Shown here: piece by piece, positions 52,456 to 62,232 of the stretch
How positions within the stretch are numbered: position 1 is the first letter of the stretch
Layout of the letters: each line of letters begins with the position of its first letter
Assembly: GCA_023391815.1 (NCBI GenBank)
Contig: JAEWAF010000023.1
Coordinates: forward strand, 1-64,000
DNA from: Pseudomonadota bacterium
Lineage (GTDB): Bacteria; Pseudomonadota; Gammaproteobacteria; Steroidobacterales; Steroidobacteraceae
Direction: 5' to 3'
Length of the DNA stretch: 64,000 nt
Translations under genes and position numbers: made by a program
The notes under the pieces: generated by a model
What the model was told of the DNA's origin: nothing
The model's input: the letters and a program-made list of their open reading frames with translations, nothing else
Database searches by the model: none

Positions 52456-53301
52456 CTAGCGTGGCGGAACGAAGTCGAACTGAGCGATCTCGAGACGCGC
52501 GTTCGGCACCGGGTCGAGCGTGGTAGTCGCGCGTTGAATGGCTTCGCCCTGCCCTGTCGGCGTGTCCTCGAACACTTTGCGCACCATGAGCGTTTCCGCG
52601 TCCACCCAGATCGTGGTGACGCGCACGGTGTCGTTCCAATGATTCAGCTTGACGCTGCCGGTCAACAGATGGACGAGCCGGCCACCCAGCTTCTGCGTGC
52701 CGCCATACTTCGGCTCGGTCATCGTCATCAGCGCTCCTTGCAGTCCCGCCTTCTGGAACAGCAGCGGCGGAATGAGCAGCGCCGTCCCGGACGTTGGCAG
52801 CGTCGCCATGGCGAAGGCTTGAGTGCCCTGCCCCGGTGGATATTGTTCCTTGACCTTGGTGGCCGACCACCAGGAATTGAATGCATCGCCCTTGCACCAG
52901 ATGGCGAAACGCTCCGCCGTCGCGTCAGCACCTTTACGGAAGTCGAAATAGAAACGGCGTGGCGCTTCGTATCGAGTCACGAAGCTGTAGCGCTCGCGGA
53001 TCATGGTGGCGCCGGGCGGCTGCTCCTCCAGCTGGATCGTCCCCTGATCCGAGTAGGACTCCAGCGCCGCATAGGTCGCGCGTACTTTTTCCAGCAACTC
53101 GACCGGCTCAGGCACGACCGGACGCTGCGAAGAATTCTTCACGACACAACCGCCGGCTTGAATGCCCGGCTTGGCGCAGGACGAAGGCGAGCTCTCCGCG
53201 GCGTTGGCCTTGCCCAGTGCCAAAAAGCTGAAACAGAGTGCGCACAGCATCACAGCGCGCGGAATGCACATCGCGGCGCTGCTGCGATTGGAGCACCTCA
53301 T
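52456..53301 (-). CDS. Exported LolA-like/DUF2092-type protein
   Basis: A 281-residue protein with a signal peptide ending in KANAAE. VELLEKVRATYAALESYSDQGTIQLE and MIRERYSFVTRYEAPRRFYFDFRK resemble LolA/LppX-fold proteins such as DUF2092, and a Cys pair is in SCAKPG/GGCVVK. The fold binds lipids or lipoproteins; the exact role is unknown. The start overlaps the stop of the OmpA gene as ATGA, so it is the last gene of that unit. Confidence 0.7.
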   Translation of the reverse strand: MRCSNRSSAAMCIPRAVMLCALCFSFLALGKANAAESSPSSCAKPGIQAGGCVVKNSSQRPVVPEPVELLEKVRATYAALESYSDQGTIQLEEQPPGATMIRERYSFVTRYEAPRRFYFDFRKGADATAERFAIWCKGDAFNSWWSATKVKEQYPPGQGTQAFAMATLPTSGTALLIPPLLFQKAGLQGALMTMTEPKYGGTQKLGGRLVHLLTGSVKLNHWNDTVRVTTIWVDAETLMVRKVFEDTPTGQGEAIQRATTTLDPVPNARLEIAQFDFVPPR

Positions 53302-54503
53302 CGCTTCACCAGCTCGACGCGCCGATTTCGTGCCCGGCCTTCGATCGTGTCGTTCGTGTCGCGTGGCGCGCTTGCTCCATAGCCAGACGTGTCGAGCCGC
53401 GAGGCCGCGATGCCATAGCGTTTGACGAGCGCGTCCTTCACCGCGGCCGCGCGTTTGCGCGACAGATTCAAGTTATATGCGTCACCGCCGATCGAGTCGG
53501 TGTGCCCGCCGATCGATAGCGACCAGTCCGGATGCTTGCGCAGAACGTCCGCGATCTCTGCCAGGCGCGGCGTGGACTCCTCTCGAATCCGATCGCTATC
53601 GAACGAGAAATGAATGTCATAGATGGTCACCTTGCCCGCGGCGGCAAGCTCCTGCTCGAGCTCGGCCGCGCCCGAGTTACCCGCAGGCATCGTCGGCGTA
53701 CTGCATCGATAGGAGATCTTCACGACCTGCAGCGTTTCCCGATCCGATGCCGAAGTGCGGCCACAAAGCGTCTTCGCCACGTCCGGCGCGGCCTGCTGCA
53801 TCGAGCGGCACAGCTCGACGGTCTCACGATTCATCGGCGCCACCCCGTCGATGCCCAGCCGGAACTTCAGCGCCAGCGGATTGCTCTCGTCATCGAGCAC
53901 GAACAGCTCGGACAGATCGCCAACGAAATCGCCCCGCGCCCGCACCGCGGGCAATAGCACTTTCTCATCGTTCACCATGACCGGCAGCTGCACTGTTTCC
54001 AGCCGCTCGATCTCGGCGCTGGTCATGAAGTCGTAGAGATTCGGGCTCTTGTTGCGATCCGCGGGAGGGTCGCCCGAATAGGCGTTGGACAGACTGAGTT
54101 GCGCGCGGCCTCGGGTCTTGAGCGACTTCAACACGGCGGTAGAAACACCGATCGCGGTCGTTTCCGGAATCAGCTCCGGCATGCCGTCGATGTAACGCTG
54201 CGCGTACATCGTGGCGGCATTCAGATCCTGGCGACGAATCGAACGATACAGGGTGGTCTTACGCACCTGGCCGAAGTCGCTCGCGAGAAAATCCGTCACC
54301 GGATATTCCGCCGCGTACTTCAGGCGAATCGTCGCGCCGTCGACGGACTCGATCGTCTTGATGGACTCGTAGTCCCCATTCGGCTGACTTACCGCCGTGA
54401 CGATCTGCAAGCCGGGACACAATGGAATCCGGGGCGCGCCGGCGGCGACGGCGTTCGCCACGACGACCAGCGGCACGATGCCAATCCACCCTCTGCGAAT
54501 CAC
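53298..54503 (-). CDS. OmpA-family outer-membrane protein
   Basis: A 401-residue protein. GTG at 54503 is preceded by AGGAAG at suitable distance and gives a signal peptide (RRGWIGIVPLVVVANAVAAG); the longer frame begins with TTG at 54542. The C-terminal ~110 residues are an OmpA peptidoglycan-binding domain (IHFSFDSDRIREESTPRLAEIADVLRKHPDWSLSIGGHTDS and NLNLSRKRAAAVKDALV, ending NRRVELVKR). The N-terminal ~280 residues are unlike any domain I know. Confidence 0.88.
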   Translation of the reverse strand: MIRRGWIGIVPLVVVANAVAAGAPRIPLCPGLQIVTAVSQPNGDYESIKTIESVDGATIRLKYAAEYPVTDFLASDFGQVRKTTLYRSIRRQDLNAATMYAQRYIDGMPELIPETTAIGVSTAVLKSLKTRGRAQLSLSNAYSGDPPADRNKSPNLYDFMTSAEIERLETVQLPVMVNDEKVLLPAVRARGDFVGDLSELFVLDDESNPLALKFRLGIDGVAPMNRETVELCRSMQQAAPDVAKTLCGRTSASDRETLQVVKISYRCSTPTMPAGNSGAAELEQELAAAGKVTIYDIHFSFDSDRIREESTPRLAEIADVLRKHPDWSLSIGGHTDSIGGDAYNLNLSRKRAAAVKDALVKRYGIAASRLDTSGYGASAPRDTNDTIEGRARNRRVELVKR

Positions 54504-54572
54504 GAATTGCTTCCTGGTTGGGCTCTTTCCCCAAGGACGCAATCGGCTCGCGAATCATGCCATCCGGGCGGC

Positions 54573-56309
54573 TCAGCTCCCGCCCGGGACGTATTTCCCT
54601 GCGACCGGGTCGATCAATTGACCTTGCGCGCGAAGTCTGGCCGCCAATATGTCGTACGGAACGTTCTGCACGCGTATGCCCCGCTCGATGGCCAGCACCG
54701 CTGCCTCGCCCGCCGACTGGCCGAGGATCATGAACACCGGCTCCATGCGGATCGAACCGTAGGCAATGTGGGATGCGGACACCGCGACCGGTACGAACAA
54801 GTTGGTCGCTTCGCTGGCGCGCGGCACGATGGCGTCGTAGCTGATCTCGTACGTGCGATCGAGATGGATCTGCACATCGCCTTCGTTGCGAGCGAAGCCG
54901 TCCGCGTTCACGTAGCGCTGCACGTTATGAGAATCCATCGTATATGAGCCGAGCCCGATGGAACGGGGCGTCGGCAGCTGGCCTTCGAGGTGCCGCTCGG
55001 TCATGACGAAGTCGGAGACCATGCGCCGTGCTTCACGCACATACATTTCGCGAGGCCAATGGTCGTTGTCGACGAACTCGTCCTTGCACAGGCCCCAGTC
55101 CGCCATCGAGGCGCGCACGTCGGCGGGCACGCGAGGATCGTTCTGCATGAACCAGAGCAGCCCCGCCTGATAGCTTTTGTGAGCGTCGAAAAGCTGTCGG
55201 CGCCGCTCGTAACCGGCGGTCGGGTAATCGTAGTTGCCGCCGATGAAGTCGGTGGAGATCGCGCCGTAATTGTTGACGTCGGTTTTCAGATTCGGCAGCG
55301 GATCGAACTTACGAAACCTGTGACGCCAGCCGGCATCGAGATAACGGCCCAGCAACTCGTACGTCCAGGCGTTGTAATCCGCCGGCTTCGGCAACGGCGC
55401 TCGGATCGCCGGGTCCTGCGTCATGCACAGCCGGAAATTGTATGCCTGGATGCGGTGGTCCCCCGCTCCGTCCTTCGCCGGCGGCCCGGGCTCGATCAAC
55501 GGCACCAGGCCGCTGGAGGGATCGCCCGGCTTGACGTACGGATCGATGTCCAGCTCGAAGTTGTGCTGCTTCGAGTTGGCCGTCTGCACGCCGTTGTAGT
55601 CCTCACCGTAAACAGCATTGGCTTCGCGACCGGTCGTGAAGCTGACGCCGGCCATGGCCATCAGATCGCCTTCATAAGTGGCGTCGACGAACACGCGGCC
55701 GGAGTAGCGGGAGCCGTCGAGCATCTCGACGGAGATGATGGCGTCGTTCTTTTTTTGGATCGCGCTCGGCTCCAGGCGCAGCTTGGCGTTGAACACCGGT
55801 TCGATGTCTGCTTCCTTCAGCCATCGCAGATAGATTGCTTCGGCGACGCGCGGCTCGAACACCCACATCGCGTCTTCTTCGCCTTCGGTCTTCGATTGCG
55901 AGGTCGCGATACCTTTGAAGCCGACGGCTTGGTAGTGCGCCTTCACATCCTGATAGAAACGTCGCGCCATGCCGCCGATCGCGGCGTGATTGCCGGTGTC
56001 GGCCCAACCCAGCCCGTTAGTCGTCATGCCACCGACGTGCCCGTCGCGACAGAGCAAGACCACGCTGCGCCCCCGCGACTTGGCAGTGATCGCAGCGGTC
56101 AGGCCGGCGGGTGTGCAGCCGTAGATGACGAGGTCACTGCCCGTCGACGCCACAACTGAATCGCTGACGGCATCGCCGCGCCCGCCCGAACCAGCGCAAC
56201 CTGCAATGAGGCCACAGGCAGCCGTGCCCACAACGAATCGGGCAGCGGACCGAAGCGCTCTTCGCACAGCCGATGCAAGCGAACGAGTCGCGAGGGAGCG
56301 ATCAAACAT
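54573..56309 (-). CDS. FAD-dependent oxidoreductase lipoprotein (PF12831)
   Basis: A 578-residue protein. The N-terminus shows a lipobox (TAACGLIAGCAGSG), so it is likely a lipoprotein. SDLVIYGCTPAGLTAAITAKSRGRSVVLLCRDGHVGGMTTNGLGW is the FAD_oxidored Rossmann start, and RVFVDATYEGDLMAMAGVSFTTGREA and MEPVFMILGQSAGEAAVLAI are further family strings. Members often sit in glycan-utilisation loci. It follows the STN-type TonB receptor by 93 bp. AGAGG six bases ahead supports the chosen ATG over one at 56339. Confidence 0.87.
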   Translation of the reverse strand: MFDRSLATRSLASAVRRALRSAARFVVGTAACGLIAGCAGSGGRGDAVSDSVVASTGSDLVIYGCTPAGLTAAITAKSRGRSVVLLCRDGHVGGMTTNGLGWADTGNHAAIGGMARRFYQDVKAHYQAVGFKGIATSQSKTEGEEDAMWVFEPRVAEAIYLRWLKEADIEPVFNAKLRLEPSAIQKKNDAIISVEMLDGSRYSGRVFVDATYEGDLMAMAGVSFTTGREANAVYGEDYNGVQTANSKQHNFELDIDPYVKPGDPSSGLVPLIEPGPPAKDGAGDHRIQAYNFRLCMTQDPAIRAPLPKPADYNAWTYELLGRYLDAGWRHRFRKFDPLPNLKTDVNNYGAISTDFIGGNYDYPTAGYERRRQLFDAHKSYQAGLLWFMQNDPRVPADVRASMADWGLCKDEFVDNDHWPREMYVREARRMVSDFVMTERHLEGQLPTPRSIGLGSYTMDSHNVQRYVNADGFARNEGDVQIHLDRTYEISYDAIVPRASEATNLFVPVAVSASHIAYGSIRMEPVFMILGQSAGEAAVLAIERGIRVQNVPYDILAARLRAQGQLIDPVAGKYVPGGS

Positions 56310-56402
56310 GTGCGCCTCTGAGTGGACCGGACGTGACATGAAATCTTTGCTCTTGGCGTGGGGCTGCGGCGGGCGCAGCCAGCTCGCGGCCTGCGAATCG
56401 CA

Positions 56403-59384
56403 TCAGAACGTGGCAGCCACGCCGAGATAGATCCGGCGATCGTCCAGGTACGAGCTGTACAACCGTCCCGGGTTCGTTCGATAGAAGCTGTTGATCTCGC
56501 GGGTGAGATTCACACCTTCGAACGTCAGCTGAAAGTTGTCATTGATCCGGAACGACGCCGACGCATCCACCTGCCCTCGCGCATCCGCGTAGTTGCTGCC
56601 CCCTGACGCAATCGACCCGCCATTCGTCATGTACTCGCTGCGATAGTTGTACGCGACGCGTCCACTGAATGGGCCGCGCTCGTAGTACACGACCGCATTC
56701 GCACTGTGCTCGGACGAATTCGGGATCGGCAAGGTCCGGCCCGTCAGCTCGTCGATCTCCGGCGTCTCGCTGTCCGCATAGGTATACGTCAACGCGTAAC
56801 CGAAGCCATCGAACGGCTGGGGCAACATCGTGAGCGCGTGCTGATAGTTCAGCTCGATGCCTTGGATCTTGCCGTCCTTGCCATTCACCGGCCGGCCGAT
56901 CACATAGGTGTACGCGGCCGGCCCGGTCAACGTGTTGTTCGGCGCCTCCGGATGTTCCTCGACCACTTCGACAGAAGTGGTGAACGCCGAAACATCTTTA
57001 TAGAACGCACCCACCGCCAGCAAACTGGCCGGCGCGAAGTACCACTCGACCGTGGTATCGAACTGCGTGGCCCGGAACGGATTCAGATCGGGGTTGCCCG
57101 AAAAGCCCGTCATCGAAACCGGCTGCAACGAAATCCCGACGCCGGTGCTGGTCAGATCCGGGCGCGCCACGACCTTCGCTGCCGCCAACCGGAGCCGTAG
57201 ATCGTCACGGAGGTCAAATATGAGATTCAGATTGGGCAGCGTATCCGAGAAAGACTTGCCGGCCCGCGCCTCGATCGCCTGGTTGTTGACGATGGTGTAG
57301 CCGAACGACTCGCGATCGGCATTCACCTGGCGCACGCCCAGATCGCCCGTCATCGGCACGCCGAACACATCGGTGCCGAATCGGACCATCGCGAAAAACG
57401 CCTCGGTGGTCTGCTCCACTTCATTGATGGTGGCCTTGGCGCCCGGAGTGTCGAAAGACACCGGCGTTGCACCCAATGCGCCGCGGATTCGGTTGAAGTC
57501 CACCGAGCCGGTCAACACCTGGCGCGGAAAGCTGCCGCTCTCGCCAGGAAACATTCCACCCCGCACCCCGGTGTAGTTCAGGCCGGGCACTTCGGTCGCG
57601 AGCAACGGCGTGCCCGGGGTCGGATCGCGACTGGCCAGCGAAGGGTATGTCGATAACGGATTGCCACCGAACACCTCGATGGTCTCGGTGCGCGCGCCGA
57701 CCTTGACCGATCTGAAGAACCCGTCGAGCTGATACTCGACGTCGAAGTCCGCATCGTGACCCTTGTTCTCGGCGACGTAATCGACATCGAAGGTCGTATA
57801 GACCTCGTACTGCGAGGGATCGTAGATGTCATAGTTCGCGTTGATGCCGTAGTTCGGCGACACATTCGAACCGGCTGCGTCGTATGTCACATTGGCGACA
57901 TTCCCCGCGCGCTGCCTGGTGACCAGTACGTTATCGTTGCCCGAGTTGTTATTACCGCCGTCGCCGCCAAGACCAGCGCCCTCGCCTTCGCTCATGGACG
58001 CGTTGAAGTTTACGGTCCAGCGATCCCTGCTCCAGTTGACGTTGCCGCTCAGGTACTGATTCTCGGAGTACGAGTCGCCGCCGTAAATCACCGGGCGCAC
58101 GGTGACACCCGAGAAGTTTCCCGAGACCAGCGTGCCACTCGCGTCGATCACGCCGTCGGTGATGTTGTTGTTGAGAATGGTCTGCTGCACCGAGCGCACG
58201 CGGTCGGTGTCACGACGCGACTTCACCCCTTCCAGCGTGAACGTCAGCTCATCGATCGGCCGCCACTGCGCCGAAGCGTTCACCGAGTAACGCTCGTCCT
58301 CGTACGTGTTCGACCAGCTCATCAGTCGCAGCGGCCGGAAGAACGTGTCATTCACGCCGTCCCCGGTCGCATCCACGTTGGACACCTGCGTCCAGCCGCC
58401 GGATTGATAGATGTCGCTCGCGCCCGTCGAGTTGGAATAAGAGCCGCTGAGCAACACGCCGAACTTGCGATCCGCGAACGTGTGAGCGATGAAACCCGAG
58501 ACCTTCTCGCCCCACTCTTCCGCGCGATCCGCGTAGGATGTTTGTAAACGGCCGGAGATGACCGAGTCCGCCAGATCGAGCGGTCGCTTGGTGCGCAGAT
58601 TGATCACGGCACCCAGCCAGCCTTCGACCAGATCCGCCGAGGGCGCTTTGATCACATCCACACCCGCGAGCAGCTCTGGCGAGACGTCCGCCAGATTGGG
58701 ATCGCCGTTGCGCGCGCTGCCGATGAAACTCTTGCCGTTGAGCAATAGCTTGTTCAGCCCGAGGCCGCGCACGGTAATGGACTTGCCCTCACCCTCGACG
58801 CGCGTGACCTGCACACCGGGAATACGACTCAGCGTTTCCGCGATGTTTTGATCGGGCAGCTTGCCGATATCTTCGGCGGAGATGGAGTCCATGATGCGGG
58901 TGGCATCGCGCTTCACCTCGATGGCGTCGGCGATGGAGCTGCGAATGCCCACGACGGTGATTTGCTCGAGCACCGGATCGGAGGTGGCCGCACTCTCCTG
59001 ACCACGATTGTCTTCCGCGGCGGATGCCGGCTCCGATTCAGCCGGCGCCGACTGACTCCGGGTCGACGATTCCTGCTGAGCGCTCGCCAGCACCAGCACG
59101 ACATCGGATGACGTGCGCTCATGGCGCAACCCCGTTCCAGACAGCAAATATTCGAGCGCCTGATCCGCCGTCATCGAGCCGCGCACACTCGGCGCTCGAC
59201 GATCCGCAACCACGGTTGGATCGAACACCAGCTCGGTGCGGGTCTGACGACCGAGCGCGGTCAACGATTGCGCCAGGTTGCCGCTCTCGATCTCGATGTT
59301 TGTTTGTTCGCTCGCTTGCGCGAAGGCGTTGCCGACCAGCGCGAGCGCGCACACGCCGCCCGTGGCCCATTGAACTCTGTGCAC
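56403..59384 (-). CDS. TonB-dependent receptor with N-terminal STN signalling domain
   Basis: A 993-residue receptor. The GTG start at 59384 follows GGGGGAAG and gives a signal peptide (GGVCALALVGNAFAQ). The STN domain (EIESGNLAQSLTALGRQTRTELVFDPTVV, then MTADQALEYLLSGTGL) spans residues ~25-105, then a Ser-rich linker, a plug (AIEVKRDATRIMDSISAEDIGKLPDQNIAETLSRIPGVQVTRVEGEGKS) and a barrel ending YLGVAATF. It is the signal transducer of the upstream FecR/ECF pair. The plug signature is that of the large carbohydrate-type receptors. Confidence 0.93.
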   Translation of the reverse strand: MHRVQWATGGVCALALVGNAFAQASEQTNIEIESGNLAQSLTALGRQTRTELVFDPTVVADRRAPSVRGSMTADQALEYLLSGTGLRHERTSSDVVLVLASAQQESSTRSQSAPAESEPASAAEDNRGQESAATSDPVLEQITVVGIRSSIADAIEVKRDATRIMDSISAEDIGKLPDQNIAETLSRIPGVQVTRVEGEGKSITVRGLGLNKLLLNGKSFIGSARNGDPNLADVSPELLAGVDVIKAPSADLVEGWLGAVINLRTKRPLDLADSVISGRLQTSYADRAEEWGEKVSGFIAHTFADRKFGVLLSGSYSNSTGASDIYQSGGWTQVSNVDATGDGVNDTFFRPLRLMSWSNTYEDERYSVNASAQWRPIDELTFTLEGVKSRRDTDRVRSVQQTILNNNITDGVIDASGTLVSGNFSGVTVRPVIYGGDSYSENQYLSGNVNWSRDRWTVNFNASMSEGEGAGLGGDGGNNNSGNDNVLVTRQRAGNVANVTYDAAGSNVSPNYGINANYDIYDPSQYEVYTTFDVDYVAENKGHDADFDVEYQLDGFFRSVKVGARTETIEVFGGNPLSTYPSLASRDPTPGTPLLATEVPGLNYTGVRGGMFPGESGSFPRQVLTGSVDFNRIRGALGATPVSFDTPGAKATINEVEQTTEAFFAMVRFGTDVFGVPMTGDLGVRQVNADRESFGYTIVNNQAIEARAGKSFSDTLPNLNLIFDLRDDLRLRLAAAKVVARPDLTSTGVGISLQPVSMTGFSGNPDLNPFRATQFDTTVEWYFAPASLLAVGAFYKDVSAFTTSVEVVEEHPEAPNNTLTGPAAYTYVIGRPVNGKDGKIQGIELNYQHALTMLPQPFDGFGYALTYTYADSETPEIDELTGRTLPIPNSSEHSANAVVYYERGPFSGRVAYNYRSEYMTNGGSIASGGSNYADARGQVDASASFRINDNFQLTFEGVNLTREINSFYRTNPGRLYSSYLDDRRIYLGVAATF

Positions 59385-59484
59385 TCTTCCCCCTTTCTCA
59401 GCTGACGGCCCTTCGGCTCTATATTCCGAAGAACGTGTCGTGCTGAAAAACCCGCCAGCGGCGCCGACGGATTCAAGCTTGCTA

Positions 59485-60519
59485 TCAGGGATGACGGGCC
59501 ACCAACGCGAACTCATCGGGGCCGCGATACTCGACCACGACCGGATGCAAGCTGGTCACCGCTTCCAGAAATCTGCGCTGGCTGTTGGTACGGAACACAC
59601 CGGAGATCAGCAAATTCGACAGCCGCGGGTCGTCGATGCGAATGGTCTGCGCCGAGTATCGATTGAACTCCGCGACCGCGTCGGCCAGCGTGGTGTTGTC
59701 GAACTCGATCAGGCCGTCACGCCATTTGAGCAGCCGTTCCTGATTCTCCGCGGCCGTACGCACGACTTCCTTCTCCGTTGCGACCAGCGTCTCGCCCGCG
59801 TTGAGATGAATACTCTCTCTGGCCTCGGCCGCTACCGGCAGCACCGAGCCCGATTGGGCGGCATTCTCGACGACCACGCGCCCCTCGACGAGCAGCACTT
59901 CCACACGCTTGTCGTCGAGCCGCACGTCGAACGCCGTGCCCACGGCGACGATCTGCTTCCCGCCGGCGACGACGACGAACGGCCGCGACGGATCTTTCGC
60001 AACATTGAAGAACGCCTGGCCCCGCAGTACTTCCACCGTTCGCTGACGACCGTCGAACGCGACGTCAAGATCGGTGTCCGTGTTGAGCGTGATCGCCGAG
60101 CCGTCCGGCAAAGTCACATCGAGCTTTTCGCCGCGACGGGTGACGTAGTCCGGCGCTCCTCTCGCATAGAGCGAGGCAACGGGCCGGTCCCGAACGGCAA
60201 CGAACACTCCCACGCCAATCAGCAGCAACGCCAGCGCCGCGGCGATTCCTCTCAGCCCGAACCACGATCGCTCGGGTTGATAGCGAAGCGCCGCGCGGCG
60301 CAGAGCATCCAGATGAGGATCGTCGGGCGCGGCATCCAGAATCTGCATGGCCGACAGCGCCCGCTCGTACGCCGCTTCGTGCTGGGGCGATTGATTGCGC
60401 CACGCTTCGAACGCCCCCCGTTCCTCATCTGAAACATTGTCGGCATCGAGGCGTGCGACCCAACGCGCAGCCGCTTCGGCGGGTGAGAGGTCTGCCGGGA
60501 TGGAACGAGCGCGCATCAT
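59485..60519 (-). CDS. FecR-family anti-sigma factor
   Basis: A 344-residue protein. DUF4880 N-terminus (SPAEAAARWVARLDADNVSDEERGAFEAWR), one membrane helix (residues ~91-110), a FecR domain (VTRRGEKLDVTLPDGSAITLNTDTDLDV, VLRGQAFFNVAKDPSRPFVVVAG, VGTAFDVR) and a DUF4974-like C-terminus (IEFDNTTLADAVAEFNRYS) are all seen. It links the STN-type receptor outside to the ECF factor inside. Its start overlaps the sigma-factor stop as ATGA. Confidence 0.94.
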   Translation of the reverse strand: MMRARSIPADLSPAEAAARWVARLDADNVSDEERGAFEAWRNQSPQHEAAYERALSAMQILDAAPDDPHLDALRRAALRYQPERSWFGLRGIAAALALLLIGVGVFVAVRDRPVASLYARGAPDYVTRRGEKLDVTLPDGSAITLNTDTDLDVAFDGRQRTVEVLRGQAFFNVAKDPSRPFVVVAGGKQIVAVGTAFDVRLDDKRVEVLLVEGRVVVENAAQSGSVLPVAAEARESIHLNAGETLVATEKEVVRTAAENQERLLKWRDGLIEFDNTTLADAVAEFNRYSAQTIRIDDPRLSNLLISGVFRTNSQRRFLEAVTSLHPVVVEYRGPDEFALVARHP

Positions 60520-61049
60520 GGCTTCCCGTTCAGGCGCAGATCGAGATGGGCGACGGCGCGCGCCATATGCTTCTCGATCGTGCTTATCGGCATACGCAGA
60601 CGCCTGGCGATGTCGGCGTAACGCATGCCCTCCAGCCGTCGCAAAAGAAATATGGTGCGCGTGACCTCGGGCAACTCCAGCATCGCCGACGTGGCCTTCT
60701 CCAGGCTCTGCTTCCCCAGCAGCACCCGCTCGGGCGTGGAATCGTCTTTGAGGTCGGGCAGCTCGGCCTCGATCTCGTCGTGCGCGCTCGCCTGGCGCAC
60801 CTGGCGCTTGCGCAGCCAATCGTTGAGCACGCTTTGCGCAGTCTGGAAGACGTAGCCCGCGACGATCTGCGAGCCATCGGTGTTCACCTTGCGAACCAGG
60901 CGCACGAACACGTCCTGCACGAGGTCATCGATCTCGTGCTGTTCCTTGACCCGTTTGCTGAAAAAGCGTCCGAGCGCGGGGCGAAACTGCCTGGCGAGCA
61001 GCTCAGCTTCGGCGCCTTCGCCACGGCGTGCCTGTCCCGGCGCATCCAT
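60516..61049 (-). CDS. ECF sigma factor, FecI-like
   Basis: A 177-residue ECF sigma factor. Region 2 reads RFFSKRVKEQHEIDDLVQDVFVRLV and region 4 PEVTRTIFLLRRLEGMRYADIARRLRMPISTIEKHMARAVAHL, as in FecI-type factors. The longer open frame upstream crosses the intergenic region, so the start is the Met of MDAPGQARRG. It is the first gene of the surface-signalling unit and should drive transcription of its receptor and downstream genes. Confidence 0.92.
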   Translation of the reverse strand: MDAPGQARRGEGAEAELLARQFRPALGRFFSKRVKEQHEIDDLVQDVFVRLVRKVNTDGSQIVAGYVFQTAQSVLNDWLRKRQVRQASAHDEIEAELPDLKDDSTPERVLLGKQSLEKATSAMLELPEVTRTIFLLRRLEGMRYADIARRLRMPISTIEKHMARAVAHLDLRLNGKP

Positions 61050-61129
61050 CTCGACCCGACTCTCCGCTCGACCGGGCGCAGCCCGCCCTGACTTTAAGAA
61101 CGCGCCCGACGCGGAAATCCGCCAACGCT

Positions 61130-61591
61130 TCAGGAAGCGTCGATCTCGATGGGCGTGCCTTCGACGACGCGCCCTTCCTCGCATTTGACTTTGCTGACCG
61201 GGATGACCGAGATCTTGCCCGACGCGCGCACCGTCGCGACGCGGCTCTTGTCGAGCTGGTACTCCGAATGGAACTCCAGCGCATTCTCGGGCTCCACCGC
61301 CCACTGCACTTCGTGCGCCACTTCCGGCTCGACCTCGACCGGCGGTCGGTACACCCAGCATTGACCGGGAGTGAGCTCGTTCCGACCGATCTTCTTCCAC
61401 TGGCCGGTCGTGCGCCGCTCGACGTGCAACACCACCTGCCCGCCCGGCTGCACCTTCGCCGGCGTGGCCGATCCGCTCAATTCGACGGATTGCGTTCCCT
61501 CGAGCACGTAAACCGAGGGGCCGCGCTGTTCGCCACAGCCGGCGGCCAGCGCGGAAATGACGGGAATGACAAGGATGGCTACGGATCGCAT
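61130..61591 (-). CDS. Small lipoprotein, unknown function
   Basis: A 153-residue protein with a lipoprotein signal (AILVIPVISALAAGCGEQ). The mature part is beta-rich, with QPGGQVVLHVERRTTGQWKKIGRNELTPGQCWVYRPP; I do not recognise a family. It is divergent from the second ECF gene and lies 80 bp ahead of the first one on the same strand, so it may be part of the surface-signalling transcript or stand alone. Confidence 0.65.
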   Translation of the reverse strand: MRSVAILVIPVISALAAGCGEQRGPSVYVLEGTQSVELSGSATPAKVQPGGQVVLHVERRTTGQWKKIGRNELTPGQCWVYRPPVEVEPEVAHEVQWAVEPENALEFHSEYQLDKSRVATVRASGKISVIPVSKVKCEEGRVVEGTPIEIDAS

Positions 61592-61686
61592 AGGGGTGGT
61601 CTTTACCTCATCGCTATGTTGACGGAATCATCCACCCGAGGCCAGCCGGGCGTGATACTTCGCGGGCCGCGCCGTATATAGCCTTC

Positions 61687-62217
61687 ATGGTGATGGAACA
61701 AAAAGCCATACCCGGCGCCCGCCCCGCGGAGCCGGCGGACAAAGTGGACTGGGACGCCGTGTACGCGGACCAGCTGCCACGGATTTACAACTATTTCCGC
61801 TTCAGGTTGGGCGGCGGGGCCGAGGTCGAGGACCTGACCGCCCGCACCTTCGAGAAAGCCTGGTCGGCCCGCTCTCGGTACCGACGCGATCTCGCCGGTT
61901 TCTCGACCTGGCTGTTCCGGATCGCGCAGAACGTCGGCGTCGACTACCTCCGCTCCCGGCGACCGCATGCGCCCTTGGACGAGGCATTCGATGTGGTGAT
62001 CGAGATCACGCCCGAAAGCGAGGCGGCTCGCGATTCCGACCTGGTGCGACTGGGCCGCCTCACGGCTCGACTGTCCGAGCGTGAGCAAGAGCTGATCGCA
62101 TTGAAATACGGCGCCGCGCTCAACAATCGCGAGATCGCGGGCCTCACGGGATTGAGCGAATCGAACGTCGGTACGCTGTTGTATCGAATCGTTCAGACGC
62201 TGCGTTCGCAATGGTGA
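61687..62217 (+). CDS. Second ECF-type RNA polymerase sigma factor
   Basis: A 176-residue ECF sigma factor. Region 2 (LPRIYNYFRFRLGGGAEVEDLTARTFEKAWSARSRY, then FSTWLFRIAQNVGVDYLRSRR) and region 4 (LSEREQELIALKYGAALNNREIAGLTGLSESNVGTLLYRIVQTLR) are clear. It is unlike the FecI-type factor on the other strand. It is followed 15 bp later by a one-span membrane protein, the usual place for its anti-sigma factor. An ATG two codons in is an alternative start. Confidence 0.92.
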   Translation: MVMEQKAIPGARPAEPADKVDWDAVYADQLPRIYNYFRFRLGGGAEVEDLTARTFEKAWSARSRYRRDLAGFSTWLFRIAQNVGVDYLRSRRPHAPLDEAFDVVIEITPESEAARDSDLVRLGRLTARLSEREQELIALKYGAALNNREIAGLTGLSESNVGTLLYRIVQTLRSQW

Positions 62218-62232
62218 GCACAGGAAGCAGCG

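Noticed and set aside
53532..56159. Long rightward frames across the OmpA and FAD oxidoreductase genes
   Set aside because: They mirror well-supported leftward genes and show no recognisable domain.
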